Assembly: GCF_001431205.1 (NCBI RefSeq)
Contig: NZ_LGPC01000004.1
Location: 62,001-126,000 of the forward strand
DNA from: Staphylococcus sp. NAM3COL9
GTDB taxonomy: Bacteria > Bacillota > Bacilli > Staphylococcales > Staphylococcaceae
Reading direction: 5' to 3'
DNA length: 64,000 nucleotides
Positions 8,199-16,825 of this stretch are shown here, piece after piece. The position numbers were made by a program, and so were the translations under genes. The notes beneath the pieces are model-generated. The model ran no database searches. It was not told the origin of the DNA and worked only from the letters and a program-made list of their open reading frames with translations. Every line of letters begins with the position of its first letter. Within the stretch, counting starts at the first letter, position 1.

Positions 8199-8999
8199 AT
8201 GAATTCAATATGGTTTGTATTAAAAGAACAATTGAAAAATTTATATTTAATAAGAAGATTAGCCGAATTTCAATTAAGAATTTCTAATAAAAAGAATTAT
8301 TTAGGAATGGCGTGGGAATTAATTAACCCTACCATGCAAATTGCGGTTTTTTGGTTTATTTTTGGTTTAGCTCTAAGAAGCAATAAGATAGTGGAGGGCG
8401 TCCCATTTATATATTGGCTGATTGTTGGTATTAGTATGTGGTTTTTCGTAAATGAAGGTGTTCTAGAGGGAAGTAAGTCCATTACTTCAAAATTTAATCA
8501 AGTAGCTAAAATGAATTTCCCACTTTCTATTATTCCTAGTTATATCGTTTTTAGTAAGTTCTATGGTCACATTTTTCTACTAGTAATTGTTATGAGTGTT
8601 TGTTTCATTGGAGGATATAAGCCCTCTATATATACTTTACAATTATTTATATACTTATTTTATGCATTAATTTTAACCAATGCTATAGCATTATTAGCGT
8701 CAACATTAAGTATGTTAATTAAAGATATACATTTAATTTTACAAGCTTTAATGAGAATGGTATTTTTCGTCTCTTCTATACTCTATTTACCAAATAATCA
8801 AATAGTTGGGACAGTAATGCAATTTAATCCAATATACTTTTTAGCTGGAGGATATAGGGCAGCCATATTGCATCACGAATGGTATTTTATTACGCATTGG
8901 GAACTGGCATTGTATAATATCTTCCTTTGCCTTCTAATCTTTAGTTTAGGATCAATCTTACATATGCGCTTTAGAGATAGATTTGCAGATTATATGTAA
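8199..8999 (+). CDS. orphan ABC-2 permease, paralogue of wall teichoic acid transporter TarG
   Basis: 266 residues with six helices. It is strongly similar to staphylococcal TarG throughout, for example the NYLGMAWELINPTMQI, GVPFIYWLIVGISMWFF and KMNFPLSIIPSYIV segments and the RFRDRFADYM end. TarG exports undecaprenyl-linked wall teichoic acid with the ATPase TarH. No ATPase gene is adjacent here, so this copy would have to borrow one. The core tarGH locus is not in the window, so this is probably a second copy. Substrate unknown. Confidence 0.85.
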   Translation: MNSIWFVLKEQLKNLYLIRRLAEFQLRISNKKNYLGMAWELINPTMQIAVFWFIFGLALRSNKIVEGVPFIYWLIVGISMWFFVNEGVLEGSKSITSKFNQVAKMNFPLSIIPSYIVFSKFYGHIFLLVIVMSVCFIGGYKPSIYTLQLFIYLFYALILTNAIALLASTLSMLIKDIHLILQALMRMVFFVSSILYLPNNQIVGTVMQFNPIYFLAGGYRAAILHHEWYFITHWELALYNIFLCLLIFSLGSILHMRFRDRFADYM

Positions 9000-9054
9000 T
9001 AAAAGAGCTGTACTAATTCGATTGTTATTAAGTTAGTATTTGATTTATCAACGC

Positions 9055-9090
9055 TTAAAAGACTCCATTTTAAAAAGGAGTTTCTTTTAA
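9055..9090 (+). terminator. probable terminator after the TarG-like gene
   Basis: An imperfect stem (AAAAGACTCC with GGAGTTTCTTTT, plus ATTTT/AAAAA pairs inside) is followed by TTTTAA. Confidence 0.6.
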
Positions 9091-9120
9091 CTTATGTTCC
9101 GATAATCGTCGATTATGTAA

Positions 9121-9372
9121 AAAAATCACCAAATAGCAAAAATACTTTTGATTATTTTATTAGCTTATAATAAGGAAATAGAAACGAAAGTCGAAGAAAA
9201 TAATAACTCTGAGAATCCTCCAAGTGCTTCTTGCGATACACTATCTGCAGCTGGTGCAAGTCACACGCTTGCTACAACTGGAGCAATGGCAGCTTTAGAA
9301 GTTTCTGGACCTGTAGGTTAGAGCGTTGGAGCTGGTATGACAGTAACTTATGCTGAAGGCTCCACTGCTTGA
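9121..9372 (+). pseudogene. broken small secreted or bacteriocin-like peptide gene
   Basis: One frame reads a short hydrophobic run (AKILLIILLAY), an acidic spacer (KEIETKVEENNNSENPPS) and an Ala/Gly/Ser-rich segment (SASCDTLSAAGASHTLATTG, then AMAALEVSGPVG). It meets TAG at 9319 and continues in the same frame as SVGAGMTVTYAEGSTA to TGA. No ATG or good ribosome site precedes it. The small, Gly-rich, single-Cys product resembles a bacteriocin precursor but fits no family I can name. Confidence 0.35.
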
Positions 9373-9404
9373 AATCAGGTTTAATAAAAGAAATAGTGTT
9401 TAAG

Positions 9405-9605
9405 ATGAAACAATTTATTAATATATTTTATTTTACACTAACTCATTTGACAACTTTAATACTATTTTCACTTCCAATAAAGCATTTTTCCACTAAAAAT
9501 ATCATATTATACAGTATTATGTTCATTGTAATAATACTTAGTACTTTTGTTGTTGAAAGAGAATTAAGTAAAAAATTTTCTTTAAAAGAAAAAGGCTACT
9601 ACTAA
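9405..9605 (+). CDS. small two-helix membrane protein, unknown
   Basis: About 66 residues from the ATG at 9405 (the in-frame TTG at 9369 is less likely), with two hydrophobic helices and a charged KKFSLKEKGYY tail. Only a weak ribosome site is visible. It is followed immediately by another tiny membrane ORF. The set of tiny membrane proteins beside a peptide-like remnant recalls bacteriocin immunity/transport clusters. I recognise no family. Confidence 0.4.
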   Translation: MKQFINIFYFTLTHLTTLILFSLPIKHFSTKNIILYSIMFIVIILSTFVVERELSKKFSLKEKGYY

Positions 9606-9716
9606 ATGTATCTTGCTTCTCTTATATGGTATGACCACTTGAATGTTTTCATCCTTATTATTCTAGCAATCTCTTTTGAGGTCACAACTCACTACTATCT
9701 TGGAATTCATATTTAA
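9606..9716 (+). CDS. 36-residue single-helix membrane peptide, unknown
   Basis: The ATG overlaps the end of the preceding ORF by a base or so, as in coupled genes. One hydrophobic helix (NVFILIILAISF) is flanked by aromatic and histidine residues. It could be a real small protein of the same cluster or a fragment of a decayed gene. Confidence 0.3.
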   Translation: MYLASLIWYDHLNVFILIILAISFEVTTHYYLGIHI

Positions 9717-9759
9717 CCAAATAGAAAAACATAAACAAAATACTAAGGATGATTTTTAA

Positions 9760-9945
9760 ATGAGATGGTTTATATTTTTTATAAATCTAATTCTATCAAT
9801 TTTGATGTTTGCTCTTATGTATTGGCAATTGGATAAAGTTTTGAATACTTGGTTTATTGTTTTAAACGCTTTTCATGTTCATTCCATGCATAGTCCTTTA
9901 AATCCGTCTCTTTTCCGCTTCACCCACACGTATAGCTCCAACTAA
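9760..9945 (+). CDS. 61-residue membrane protein, possibly truncated
   Basis: AAGGATG precedes the ATG at a good distance. The first 30 residues form a hydrophobic helix (WFIFFINLILSILMFALMYW); the His/Ser/Pro-rich C-terminus looks out of frame, as if the gene were frameshifted or truncated. It is the third tiny membrane ORF after the peptide-like remnant. Confidence 0.35.
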   Translation: MRWFIFFINLILSILMFALMYWQLDKVLNTWFIVLNAFHVHSMHSPLNPSLFRFTHTYSSN

Positions 9946-9961
9946 TAACTACTGCTTCACC

Positions 9962-10546
9962 TTACATAGACTGTTTTACGATACCAATCGTTCCTACAGT
10001 CACAATGTTATAGAAATGATTCACAAATTCCTCTTTTGTAATTCTGTGCTCATCTTCTATCCAATGTTTTAATATAGAAATTCCTGCTCCTGACACATAA
10101 CTCATAAAATAATCAAATGGCATACTTCCAATTTTGTTGTCTTGCCCTTTATATGCACTTAAATGGTTATAAATAAGTCTATATAATTTTTCTTGCAGCA
10201 TAGAAGCTTTACCTATGTTAAACATGATGGAATAAAATTTTCTATTCTCATCAATATGTTCAATTAAATAAACCATGATATTTTTAACAATATTTGTAAA
10301 AACATCATTTTTTTTATCATGTTGATTATCTATAAATCGTTGTAAGTTATTTATCATTTCATTTTCCATCTGTTCTAGTAACTCATATTTGTCTGAATAA
10401 TAACTATAAAATGTTCCTCTATTAATATCTGCTGTATCTGCTAATTGCTGTACTGTCAGATTTTCAAAATCATCGTTTCTTAGTAACTCTAAAAATACAG
10501 ATTTAATCGCTTGTTGTGATTTACGTATTCTCCGGTCTTGAACCAT
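9962..10546 (-). CDS. TetR-family transcriptional regulator
   Basis: 194 residues from the ATG at 10546, with GGAGG 12 bases upstream. The N-terminal helix-turn-helix (LTVQQLADTADINRGTFYSYYSDK, about residues 32-55) is the classic TetR_N motif; the C-terminus is a helical ligand domain. It diverges from the CocE-type hydrolase gene and probably represses it. Confidence 0.9.
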   Translation of the reverse strand: MVQDRRIRKSQQAIKSVFLELLRNDDFENLTVQQLADTADINRGTFYSYYSDKYELLEQMENEMINNLQRFIDNQHDKKNDVFTNIVKNIMVYLIEHIDENRKFYSIMFNIGKASMLQEKLYRLIYNHLSAYKGQDNKIGSMPFDYFMSYVSGAGISILKHWIEDEHRITKEEFVNHFYNIVTVGTIGIVKQSM

Positions 10547-10712
10547 AGGATTTTTATACCTCCAATATTCTTTATTTACCAACAATATTAACCTATTCGT
10601 TGATTTTCATACAGTTATCACACTCTTGATTGTTGTTTATTACTTATTTTAAATATAAGGTGAAAGTGTATTCAAAAACCAAGTATTACTTTATAGGAAA
10701 GGAATGATTTAA

Positions 10713-12401
10713 ATGACTAAACAAATGCTAGGTAATCCAAAATTAACTGCAACACCTATCGAGGATATTACTGAAGGTACAAATCACATCGTTGTTGATA
10801 GTATTCAATATGGTAACCAAGAAATGATTATGGAAAAAGATATTGCTGTTCCAATGTCAGATGGCGCAGAATTATACGTTAACATTATCCGTCCTAATAA
10901 ATCAGGTCAATTTCCTGTCGTGATATCCGCAGACACGTACGGTAAAGATAACAAACCTAAAATCACTAATATGGGAGCTATATGGCCAACACTGGGTGCC
11001 ATTCCAACTTCAAGTATAACGCCAGAAGAATCTCCAGATCCTGGTTTCTGGGTGCCGAATGACTATATCGTAGTTAAAGTTGCGTTACGCGGTAGTGCTA
11101 AATCTAAAGGTTCTCTATACCCTTGGGGACTTTCAGAAGCCAAAGATTACGCAGAAGTAATTGAATGGGCTGGTAAACAAGCATGGAGTAACGGCAACGT
11201 TGGTACAAATGGTGTTTCTTATTTAGCTGTGACACAATGGTGGGTTGCTTCACTAAATCCAACGCATTTAAAAGCCATGATTCCTTGGGAAGGCTTAAAC
11301 GATATGTATCGTGAAATTGCTTTTCATGGCGGTATACCTGATACTGGTTTTTATAGATTCTGGTATGAAGGTATTGTGGCAAGATGGCCAGACACAGATA
11401 TTGAAGACCTAAAAGGTGTTCAAAAGGATCATCCTTTATTTGATGATTACTGGAAAGGAAAACAAGCTAATTTATCAGCCATTCAAGTACCTATGTTTGT
11501 TTGCGCGAGCTGGTCTACACAGGGCTTGCATAATAGAGGTACATTCGAAGGATTTAAACAAGCTTCTTCCAAAGATAAATGGCTTAAAATCCACGGACGT
11601 AAAGAATGGGAAACTTATTATGCACGTGAATCTCTTGAACAGCAAAAAGATTTCTTTGACTATTATCTCAAAGGTATCGATAACGATTGGCAAGATACAC
11701 CTAAAGTGAGCTACGAAGTCAGAGATAAATTCTATCAAGGTTACACAAAATATACGAGCGATTTCCCAATTCCAAATACGAAAGAAACTGCTTTATATTT
11801 AGATGGTCAAACGATGTCACTCAATACTTCAAAACCTCAAGACACAGCTAAAATTTCTTATGACAGTGAAGTCGAAGGCAATGATGAAGTAAGATTCCGT
11901 AGCTTATTTGATCAAGATACAGAACTTACAGGCAATATGAAATTGAAACTATGGGTTTCTGCCGACGAAGCTGATGATATGGATTTATTTGTAGGTATTA
12001 AAAAAAGAAATCGTCAAGGTGAGGAAGTGAACTTCCCTGACTTTAATCATATTGAAGATGATCAAGTTGCTACAGGATGGTTACGTGTTTCTCATCGTGA
12101 ATTGGATAATAATAAATCTACACCACTACAACCTTGGCATACACACGAAAACGAAGCTAAACTCAATGGAGATGAAATTGTACCTGTAGAAGTTGAAATC
12201 TTACCTTCCGGTACATTATTCAAACAGGGTGAAAGCATCCAAGTTGTCGTTAAAGCAAGTGAAGTTGTTAAAGGTAACAGTACGCCGGGACTAAAAACAC
12301 GTTATGAACATGACGAAACAGTAAATCAAGGTAAACACAACATTTATACAGGTGGGGACTATGATTCACATCTACTTGTACCAGTAATACTAAATCACTA
12401 A
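10713..12401 (+). CDS. CocE/NonD-family (X-Pro dipeptidyl-peptidase S15) hydrolase
   Basis: 562 residues. An alpha/beta-hydrolase fold carries the nucleophile elbow GTNGVSYLAV with Ser169, followed by the conserved ASLNPTHLKAMIPWEG region. The C-terminal third is the jelly-roll domain of this family (VPVEVEILPSGTLFKQGESI). There is no signal peptide, so the enzyme is cytoplasmic. AGGAAAGGA precedes the ATG. The family cleaves acyl esters and alpha-amino-acid esters; the natural substrate here is unknown. Divergent TetR neighbour suggests inducible expression. Confidence 0.88.
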   Translation: MTKQMLGNPKLTATPIEDITEGTNHIVVDSIQYGNQEMIMEKDIAVPMSDGAELYVNIIRPNKSGQFPVVISADTYGKDNKPKITNMGAIWPTLGAIPTSSITPEESPDPGFWVPNDYIVVKVALRGSAKSKGSLYPWGLSEAKDYAEVIEWAGKQAWSNGNVGTNGVSYLAVTQWWVASLNPTHLKAMIPWEGLNDMYREIAFHGGIPDTGFYRFWYEGIVARWPDTDIEDLKGVQKDHPLFDDYWKGKQANLSAIQVPMFVCASWSTQGLHNRGTFEGFKQASSKDKWLKIHGRKEWETYYARESLEQQKDFFDYYLKGIDNDWQDTPKVSYEVRDKFYQGYTKYTSDFPIPNTKETALYLDGQTMSLNTSKPQDTAKISYDSEVEGNDEVRFRSLFDQDTELTGNMKLKLWVSADEADDMDLFVGIKKRNRQGEEVNFPDFNHIEDDQVATGWLRVSHRELDNNKSTPLQPWHTHENEAKLNGDEIVPVEVEILPSGTLFKQGESIQVVVKASEVVKGNSTPGLKTRYEHDETVNQGKHNIYTGGDYDSHLLVPVILNH

Positions 12402-12424
12402 TATTTCATTTTAATGCTAGTCAT

Positions 12425-12475
12425 GCCCATTTTCATACAATATAACTGTTGTATGAGAATGGGCTATTTTTTATT
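12425..12475 (+). terminator. intrinsic terminator after the hydrolase
   Basis: A long stem (GCCCATTTTCATACAA with TTGTATGAGAATGGGC, one G-U) is followed by ATTTTTTATTT. Confidence 0.88.
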
Positions 12476-12489
12476 TAATTATTATTAAA

Positions 12490-12630
12490 AAGGAGTAATT
12501 TGAAAATGACATATGAAAATATATTTCAATTTACAAGTCCATAAAGTTTAGTCATATAGGCTACGGGAATATGTTGAAAGAAACAGATTATATTTATGCC
12601 ACTTGATCACGAGAAATTCTATAAAATTGT
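12490..12630 (+). other. 12-codon ORF with ribosome site, probable gene remnant
   Basis: AAGGAG precedes an ATG at 12508 whose frame (MTYENIFQFTSP) stops after 12 codons. A further readable stretch (FSHIGYGNMLKETDYIYAT) follows. The parent gene is not recognisable. It may be a leader of the downstream alcohol dehydrogenase or a decayed gene. Confidence 0.25.
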
Positions 12631-12642
12631 GAGGCGTTATTT

Positions 12643-13791
12643 ATGAAAGCTGTTACTTTTCAAGGTCAAAAACAAATGGAAGTTAAGCAAGTAAGTGATC
12701 CAAAGATTGAAGCTTCAACAGACGCTATTATTAAAATAACGGCATCAGGCATCTGTGGTTCTGATTTACATTTATATCATCAAGGTGATTTAATGATGGA
12801 CCCAGGATTTGTCATTGGTCACGAACCAATGGGCATCGTTGAAGAAGTTGGTAAAGACGTTAAAAAGCTTAAAAAAGGTGATCGTGTAGTGATTCCTTTT
12901 AATATAGGCTGTGGCGATTGTTACTATTGCAATCACGAAATGGAATCACAGTGTGATAATTCAAATCAAGAGCAAGCGAATTGGAAAATGGATAATGGTG
13001 GTTTGTTTGGTTTCGGCAGTATGCACGGTAACCATTGGGGCGGCCAAGCTGAATATTTAAGAGTCCCTTATGCAGACTTTTCTTCTTTTATCGTTCCAGA
13101 CAATGATATGAAAGATGAAGATGTGTTATTTTTATCTGATGTAGCACCTACTGCATATTGGAGTGTAGAACATTCTGGCGTTAAATCAGGTGATACAGTT
13201 GTCATCTTAGGTTGTGGTCCAATTGGCCTTATGTCACAAAAATTCGCAAAACTTAAAGGTGCGAAACGTGTTATCGCTGTAGATAATATTGAGCACAGAC
13301 TGCAACATGCCAAGGAATATAACCAAGTAGAAGTTTATAATTTTGATAAAGAAAAAGAAATCGGCAAGTTACTGCGTGATACTACGCACGGTGGCGCGGA
13401 TGTCGTGATTGATTGCGTAGGCATGGATGGCCAAGTCAAAGTATCTGAACGTGACTTGAGTCCGGATTCTGCACAACGTGGCACAATTAGTCCCATTGAT
13501 ACTGCCGCAGAAGCTGTAAGTAAATTTGGTACGATTCAATTAACAGGTATCTATGCAACACCCGCCGATGATTTCCCACTTAATTTGATTTTTAACCGTA
13601 ATGTTCAAGTTAAGACAGGTCAAGCGCCGGTGATTCATCTTATGCCAAAATTATATGAGATGATTCGTGAAGGTACATTTGATCCAACTGACATTCTTAC
13701 ACATACTATGCCATTAGATAAAGCGGCAGAAGCTTACGAAATATTCGATCAGAAAAAAGATAATAATATTAAAGTAATTTTAAAACCTTAA
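12643..13791 (+). CDS. zinc-dependent alcohol dehydrogenase, formaldehyde-dehydrogenase-like group
   Basis: 382 residues of the medium-chain dehydrogenase family. Catalytic zinc ligands are visible as Cys38 (SGICGSD) and His60-Glu61 (GHEP); the structural zinc site is Cys90, Cys93, Cys96 and Cys104. The Rossmann motif GCGPIG follows near residue 190. The long insert (NSNQEQANWKMDNGGLFGFG) is typical of glutathione-independent formaldehyde dehydrogenase-like proteins. The substrate is probably a short alcohol or aldehyde. Single gene with its own terminator. Confidence 0.88.
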   Translation: MKAVTFQGQKQMEVKQVSDPKIEASTDAIIKITASGICGSDLHLYHQGDLMMDPGFVIGHEPMGIVEEVGKDVKKLKKGDRVVIPFNIGCGDCYYCNHEMESQCDNSNQEQANWKMDNGGLFGFGSMHGNHWGGQAEYLRVPYADFSSFIVPDNDMKDEDVLFLSDVAPTAYWSVEHSGVKSGDTVVILGCGPIGLMSQKFAKLKGAKRVIAVDNIEHRLQHAKEYNQVEVYNFDKEKEIGKLLRDTTHGGADVVIDCVGMDGQVKVSERDLSPDSAQRGTISPIDTAAEAVSKFGTIQLTGIYATPADDFPLNLIFNRNVQVKTGQAPVIHLMPKLYEMIREGTFDPTDILTHTMPLDKAAEAYEIFDQKKDNNIKVILKP

Positions 13792-13796
13792 ACCAA

Positions 13797-13840
13797 TTAA
13801 AAATGCTCCCCAATTCTATTTGAATTGGGGAGCATTTTTA
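13797..13840. terminator. strong intrinsic terminator after the alcohol dehydrogenase
   Basis: A perfect stem of about 18 bp (ATGCTCCCCAATTC core) with a TATTT loop is followed by ATTTTTAATT. Confidence 0.9.
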
Positions 13841-14160
13841 ATTGTTATACAAAACAATAAATATAATACATGTTTATTGTAAAAAGTTTAATATACAAAA
13901 ATTGTGGAATATATACACTATAACAGTAATTTTTCTTGCGCTTTTGAATATTTTAAATTTTATTCACAATATATACGTTTATAAAAGCAAATAAGTATAT
14001 TTCCTCAATCTTCAATATAACTTTTAAAATTCATGTCTAATAAACAAGCGACTCAATATATTACTTTTGTATAAACGCCTTTTTTAACAATTTCCATTAC
14101 AGTTTTAAATTTTCAATTCCAAAGCTAAGATATAAAATTCAAAGTTTAGGTGTGATAATT
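13841..14160. other. AT-rich intergenic stretch, nothing recognised
   Basis: I see no open frame with a ribosome site, no terminator and no clear repeat here. It must hold the promoter of the following hypothetical gene. Confidence 0.5.
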
Positions 14161-14553
14161 ATGAAAATAGAAGAATGTATAGAAGATTTTATAAAAAGTA
14201 TTATTAAAAAAGATCCAGAGTTATTTTGTAGTTTATTATGCTCTAAAGATTTATCTCTTTTAAGAAAAAAAATATATATAAAAACAGGACATCTTGGTGT
14301 AAATCGTTATATAAAAGATAAATACTTAAAAAAACTCGCACGTTTAGTAACTACTTTTTACAAATATGAGTATTTTAAAGATGGCGATAAATATATAGTA
14401 AAATATTCATTTGCTAAAAATAATTCTTATCTTAAGACAGAATTCAAAATCGCAGGCGATCAAACTAAACCATTATTTAATTTAAATATAAATAAAATGC
14501 AAGTAAAATTTTTCAACCATGCTGCTACTGTAGGTGATGTACATGCCACTTAA
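14161..14553 (+). CDS. hypothetical 130-residue protein
   Basis: Start placed at the ATG at 14161 with AGGTG nine bases upstream; a GTG three codons earlier is possible. A helical N-terminal half (IEECIEDFIKSIIKKDPELF) is followed by lysine/aromatic-rich strands (YKYEYFKDGDKYIVKYSFAK). The layout loosely recalls NTF2/SnoaL-like proteins. No catalytic motif or membrane segment. I do not recognise the family. Confidence 0.55.
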   Translation: MKIEECIEDFIKSIIKKDPELFCSLLCSKDLSLLRKKIYIKTGHLGVNRYIKDKYLKKLARLVTTFYKYEYFKDGDKYIVKYSFAKNNSYLKTEFKIAGDQTKPLFNLNINKMQVKFFNHAATVGDVHAT

Positions 14554-14657
14554 TGCAGATTTACATTCGAAACAAAACGTTTGCCACGCATTGGAGAAAA
14601 TGAGTTATTACTTCTATCTAATATTTAAAATAAAAAGATAAAAATGGAGGTTAAGTT

Positions 14658-15275
14658 ATGACCTTGAAAGCAATTATTTTAAATGCATCTTTAAAACACG
14701 GTGATGAAATATCCAATACAGAAGGATTAGCGAAAGAAGTCACTGATATCTATCACAAAGAAAATGTAAATAGTGAGATGGTTCGGTTAAGTGATTATGA
14801 TATTTCTTATGGCATTTCTGATGATATGGGCAACGGAGACGAATGGCCTCTCATTTTAGAAAAAATTAAAAATGCAGATATTTTAATTATTGGGACACCT
14901 TTATGGCTAGGTGAGAAAAGTAGTATCGCAACGCTTGCCATTGAACGCCTTTATGGTAGCACAAGTTTAACCAATGAGCATGGTCAATCCATTTTTTATA
15001 ATAAAGTGGGCGGTGCCATTATTACTGGTAATGAAGATGGCGCAAAAAATGCTGCGGCCTCAATCCTATACGCGCTCTCTCATATTGGCTTAACAATCCC
15101 TCCAAATGTTGACGCTTATTGGGTTGGCGAAGCAGGACCAGGCCCTTCTTATTTAGACATTGAGCACGTAAATGAATTTACCAAAAAACACGTTGAAATG
15201 CTGGCCTATAATACAATACATTTAGCCAAAATTTTCAAGGATTATCCTATTCCTAATGAAGGTAACCAATTATAA
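14658..15275 (+). CDS. NAD(P)H-dependent FMN reductase / flavodoxin-like oxidoreductase
   Basis: 205 residues with a flavodoxin fold: N-terminal beta strand and phosphate loop (KAIILNASLKHGDE), the IIGTPLWLGEKSS loop near residue 80 and the GGAIITGNEDGA loop near 120, as in NADPH-dependent FMN reductase family proteins. GGAGG precedes the ATG. Probably a quinone or flavin reductase; physiological substrate unknown. Confidence 0.85.
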   Translation: MTLKAIILNASLKHGDEISNTEGLAKEVTDIYHKENVNSEMVRLSDYDISYGISDDMGNGDEWPLILEKIKNADILIIGTPLWLGEKSSIATLAIERLYGSTSLTNEHGQSIFYNKVGGAIITGNEDGAKNAAASILYALSHIGLTIPPNVDAYWVGEAGPGPSYLDIEHVNEFTKKHVEMLAYNTIHLAKIFKDYPIPNEGNQL

Positions 15276-15284
15276 AATACAATA

Positions 15285-15320
15285 TAAAAAAGCCAGTTGC
15301 ATAGAAACAATTGGCTTTTT
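15285..15320. terminator. bidirectional intrinsic terminator
   Basis: The stem AAAAAAGCCAGTTG pairs with CAATTGGCTTTTT (one G-U), with A and T runs on both sides, between convergent genes. Confidence 0.88.
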
Positions 15321-15341
15321 CGCGTAGTGTTTAACACATGT

Positions 15342-16715
15342 CTAAGCTTTTATATGTTTCGGTATAATAATCTTCGCTAAAACCACACCAATGATCATTA
15401 ACATTATACTGGCCATGAAAGACCAAGTCGCTGCGACGCTTGCACTATGCGTCACTTGTACCGCAGTAAATATTGTCGTATTCATTGCAATACCAAACGC
15501 CCCACCTAGTGAAGAAGACATTTTATACAGACCTGAAGCTAGACCGATTTTTTCATCTGGAATCGTCAAAATGGCTACAGTTAAACCAGGCGTCGCACAC
15601 AAGCCATTGCCAATAGCAAAAATAACAAAACCAAATGTTACAGCTGCAATATACCAGTCAGATGGCAATACGGTTAAACTAACGAAAATAATGCCTATTG
15701 CAGGAAATAATGGCCCTACAAGTAACATTGGTTTACCGCCATGACGCAGTGATATTTTTTCCCCTAAGCGAATCATTAACACTGCCATGATGACATACGG
15801 TACTGTCACTAAACCAGATTGAAATGGTGTTAGGCCCAATTCAGTCTGAGCATATATATTAAATACTGTAGTCGTACCTATACCTGTATTAAGTACGAAG
15901 TTAACCATAGAGGACCCAACGAGCCCACGGTTACGAAATAATGCGAAATCAATAAATGGAACACGTTTTCGACGTTCGGAAAAGTAAAATACAATTATAG
16001 AAATAATAAATACACTAGCACAAATAATTGAAAAGGGACTCGTCCAGCCTTGTTCAAAACCTTGCGTTGCAAACAAGGTGATACTCCCTATTAAAACAGC
16101 AAAGATCAACATACCTATATAGTCGAATGGTCGCTTATCGATAATTTCCTTTGCTTCTTCTTTAGTACCAAGTAATAGCACAAAAGCTATGATGGCGATA
16201 ATGATAGACAAAATGAAGTTAGACTGCCAGTTGATATATGTAGCGATAAATCCACCAACCATTGAAGCTATACCCACGCCTCCAACAGTTCCAATCATTA
16301 AGTAACTAATCGCTTTACGTAAATCCTTACCTTCAAATTGATCTTTCAACACACCCACTGTTGCCGGTAATAGTATGGCCGCTGATATACCTTGAATGAT
16401 TCTTCCAATAATAAGCAGTGTCGTAATATCGGAAATAATAATTAATAATGATGCGATAATACTTAAAATGATTCCTAAATAGGTCATTTTGAGTCGTCCG
16501 ATTTTGTCTGACACATCACCTGCTCCAACCATAAAGACACCAGTTGCAAAAGAAGTGATACTCACTGATAAGTTAATAATACCAGGCGTTGTTTGATATG
16601 TTTGTTGGACTGGTGTAGATATATTTATAAACGATTGGGCAAACAGCCAATACGTTAATATACTTAACACAATAGCTAAAATTAATTTGTTACCTGATTG
16701 TTGCTTCGTACTCAT
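15342..16715 (-). CDS. MFS multidrug exporter, 14-helix NorB-like
   Basis: 457 residues with 14 predicted helices, DHA2-type proton/drug antiporter. The opening LAIVLSILTYWLFAQSFINI, motif A (GDVSDKIGRLKMTYLGIILS) and the LYKMSSSLGGAFGIAMNTTI segment follow S. aureus NorB closely as remembered. GGAGG is 11 bases before the ATG. A role in drug or acid/lipid stress export is inferred from the family. Single gene, terminated by the hairpin it shares with the reductase. Confidence 0.88.
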   Translation of the reverse strand: MSTKQQSGNKLILAIVLSILTYWLFAQSFINISTPVQQTYQTTPGIINLSVSITSFATGVFMVGAGDVSDKIGRLKMTYLGIILSIIASLLIIISDITTLLIIGRIIQGISAAILLPATVGVLKDQFEGKDLRKAISYLMIGTVGGVGIASMVGGFIATYINWQSNFILSIIIAIIAFVLLLGTKEEAKEIIDKRPFDYIGMLIFAVLIGSITLFATQGFEQGWTSPFSIICASVFIISIIVFYFSERRKRVPFIDFALFRNRGLVGSSMVNFVLNTGIGTTTVFNIYAQTELGLTPFQSGLVTVPYVIMAVLMIRLGEKISLRHGGKPMLLVGPLFPAIGIIFVSLTVLPSDWYIAAVTFGFVIFAIGNGLCATPGLTVAILTIPDEKIGLASGLYKMSSSLGGAFGIAMNTTIFTAVQVTHSASVAATWSFMASIMLMIIGVVLAKIIIPKHIKA

Positions 16716-16825
16716 GATGTTCTATGCCTCCATCTTATCTAATTCATATATAAAAAAACATATACACTAGATAGATAATATCACAGAAATAACTATTTAT
16801 TGTTAAAAATTATTATATATATTTA

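Noticed and set aside
15342..16715. tet(38) or qacA resistance gene
   Set aside because: The 14-helix protein is closer in its opening and loop segments to NorB-like exporters; it lacks a neighbouring regulator and no specific resistance residues can be seen.
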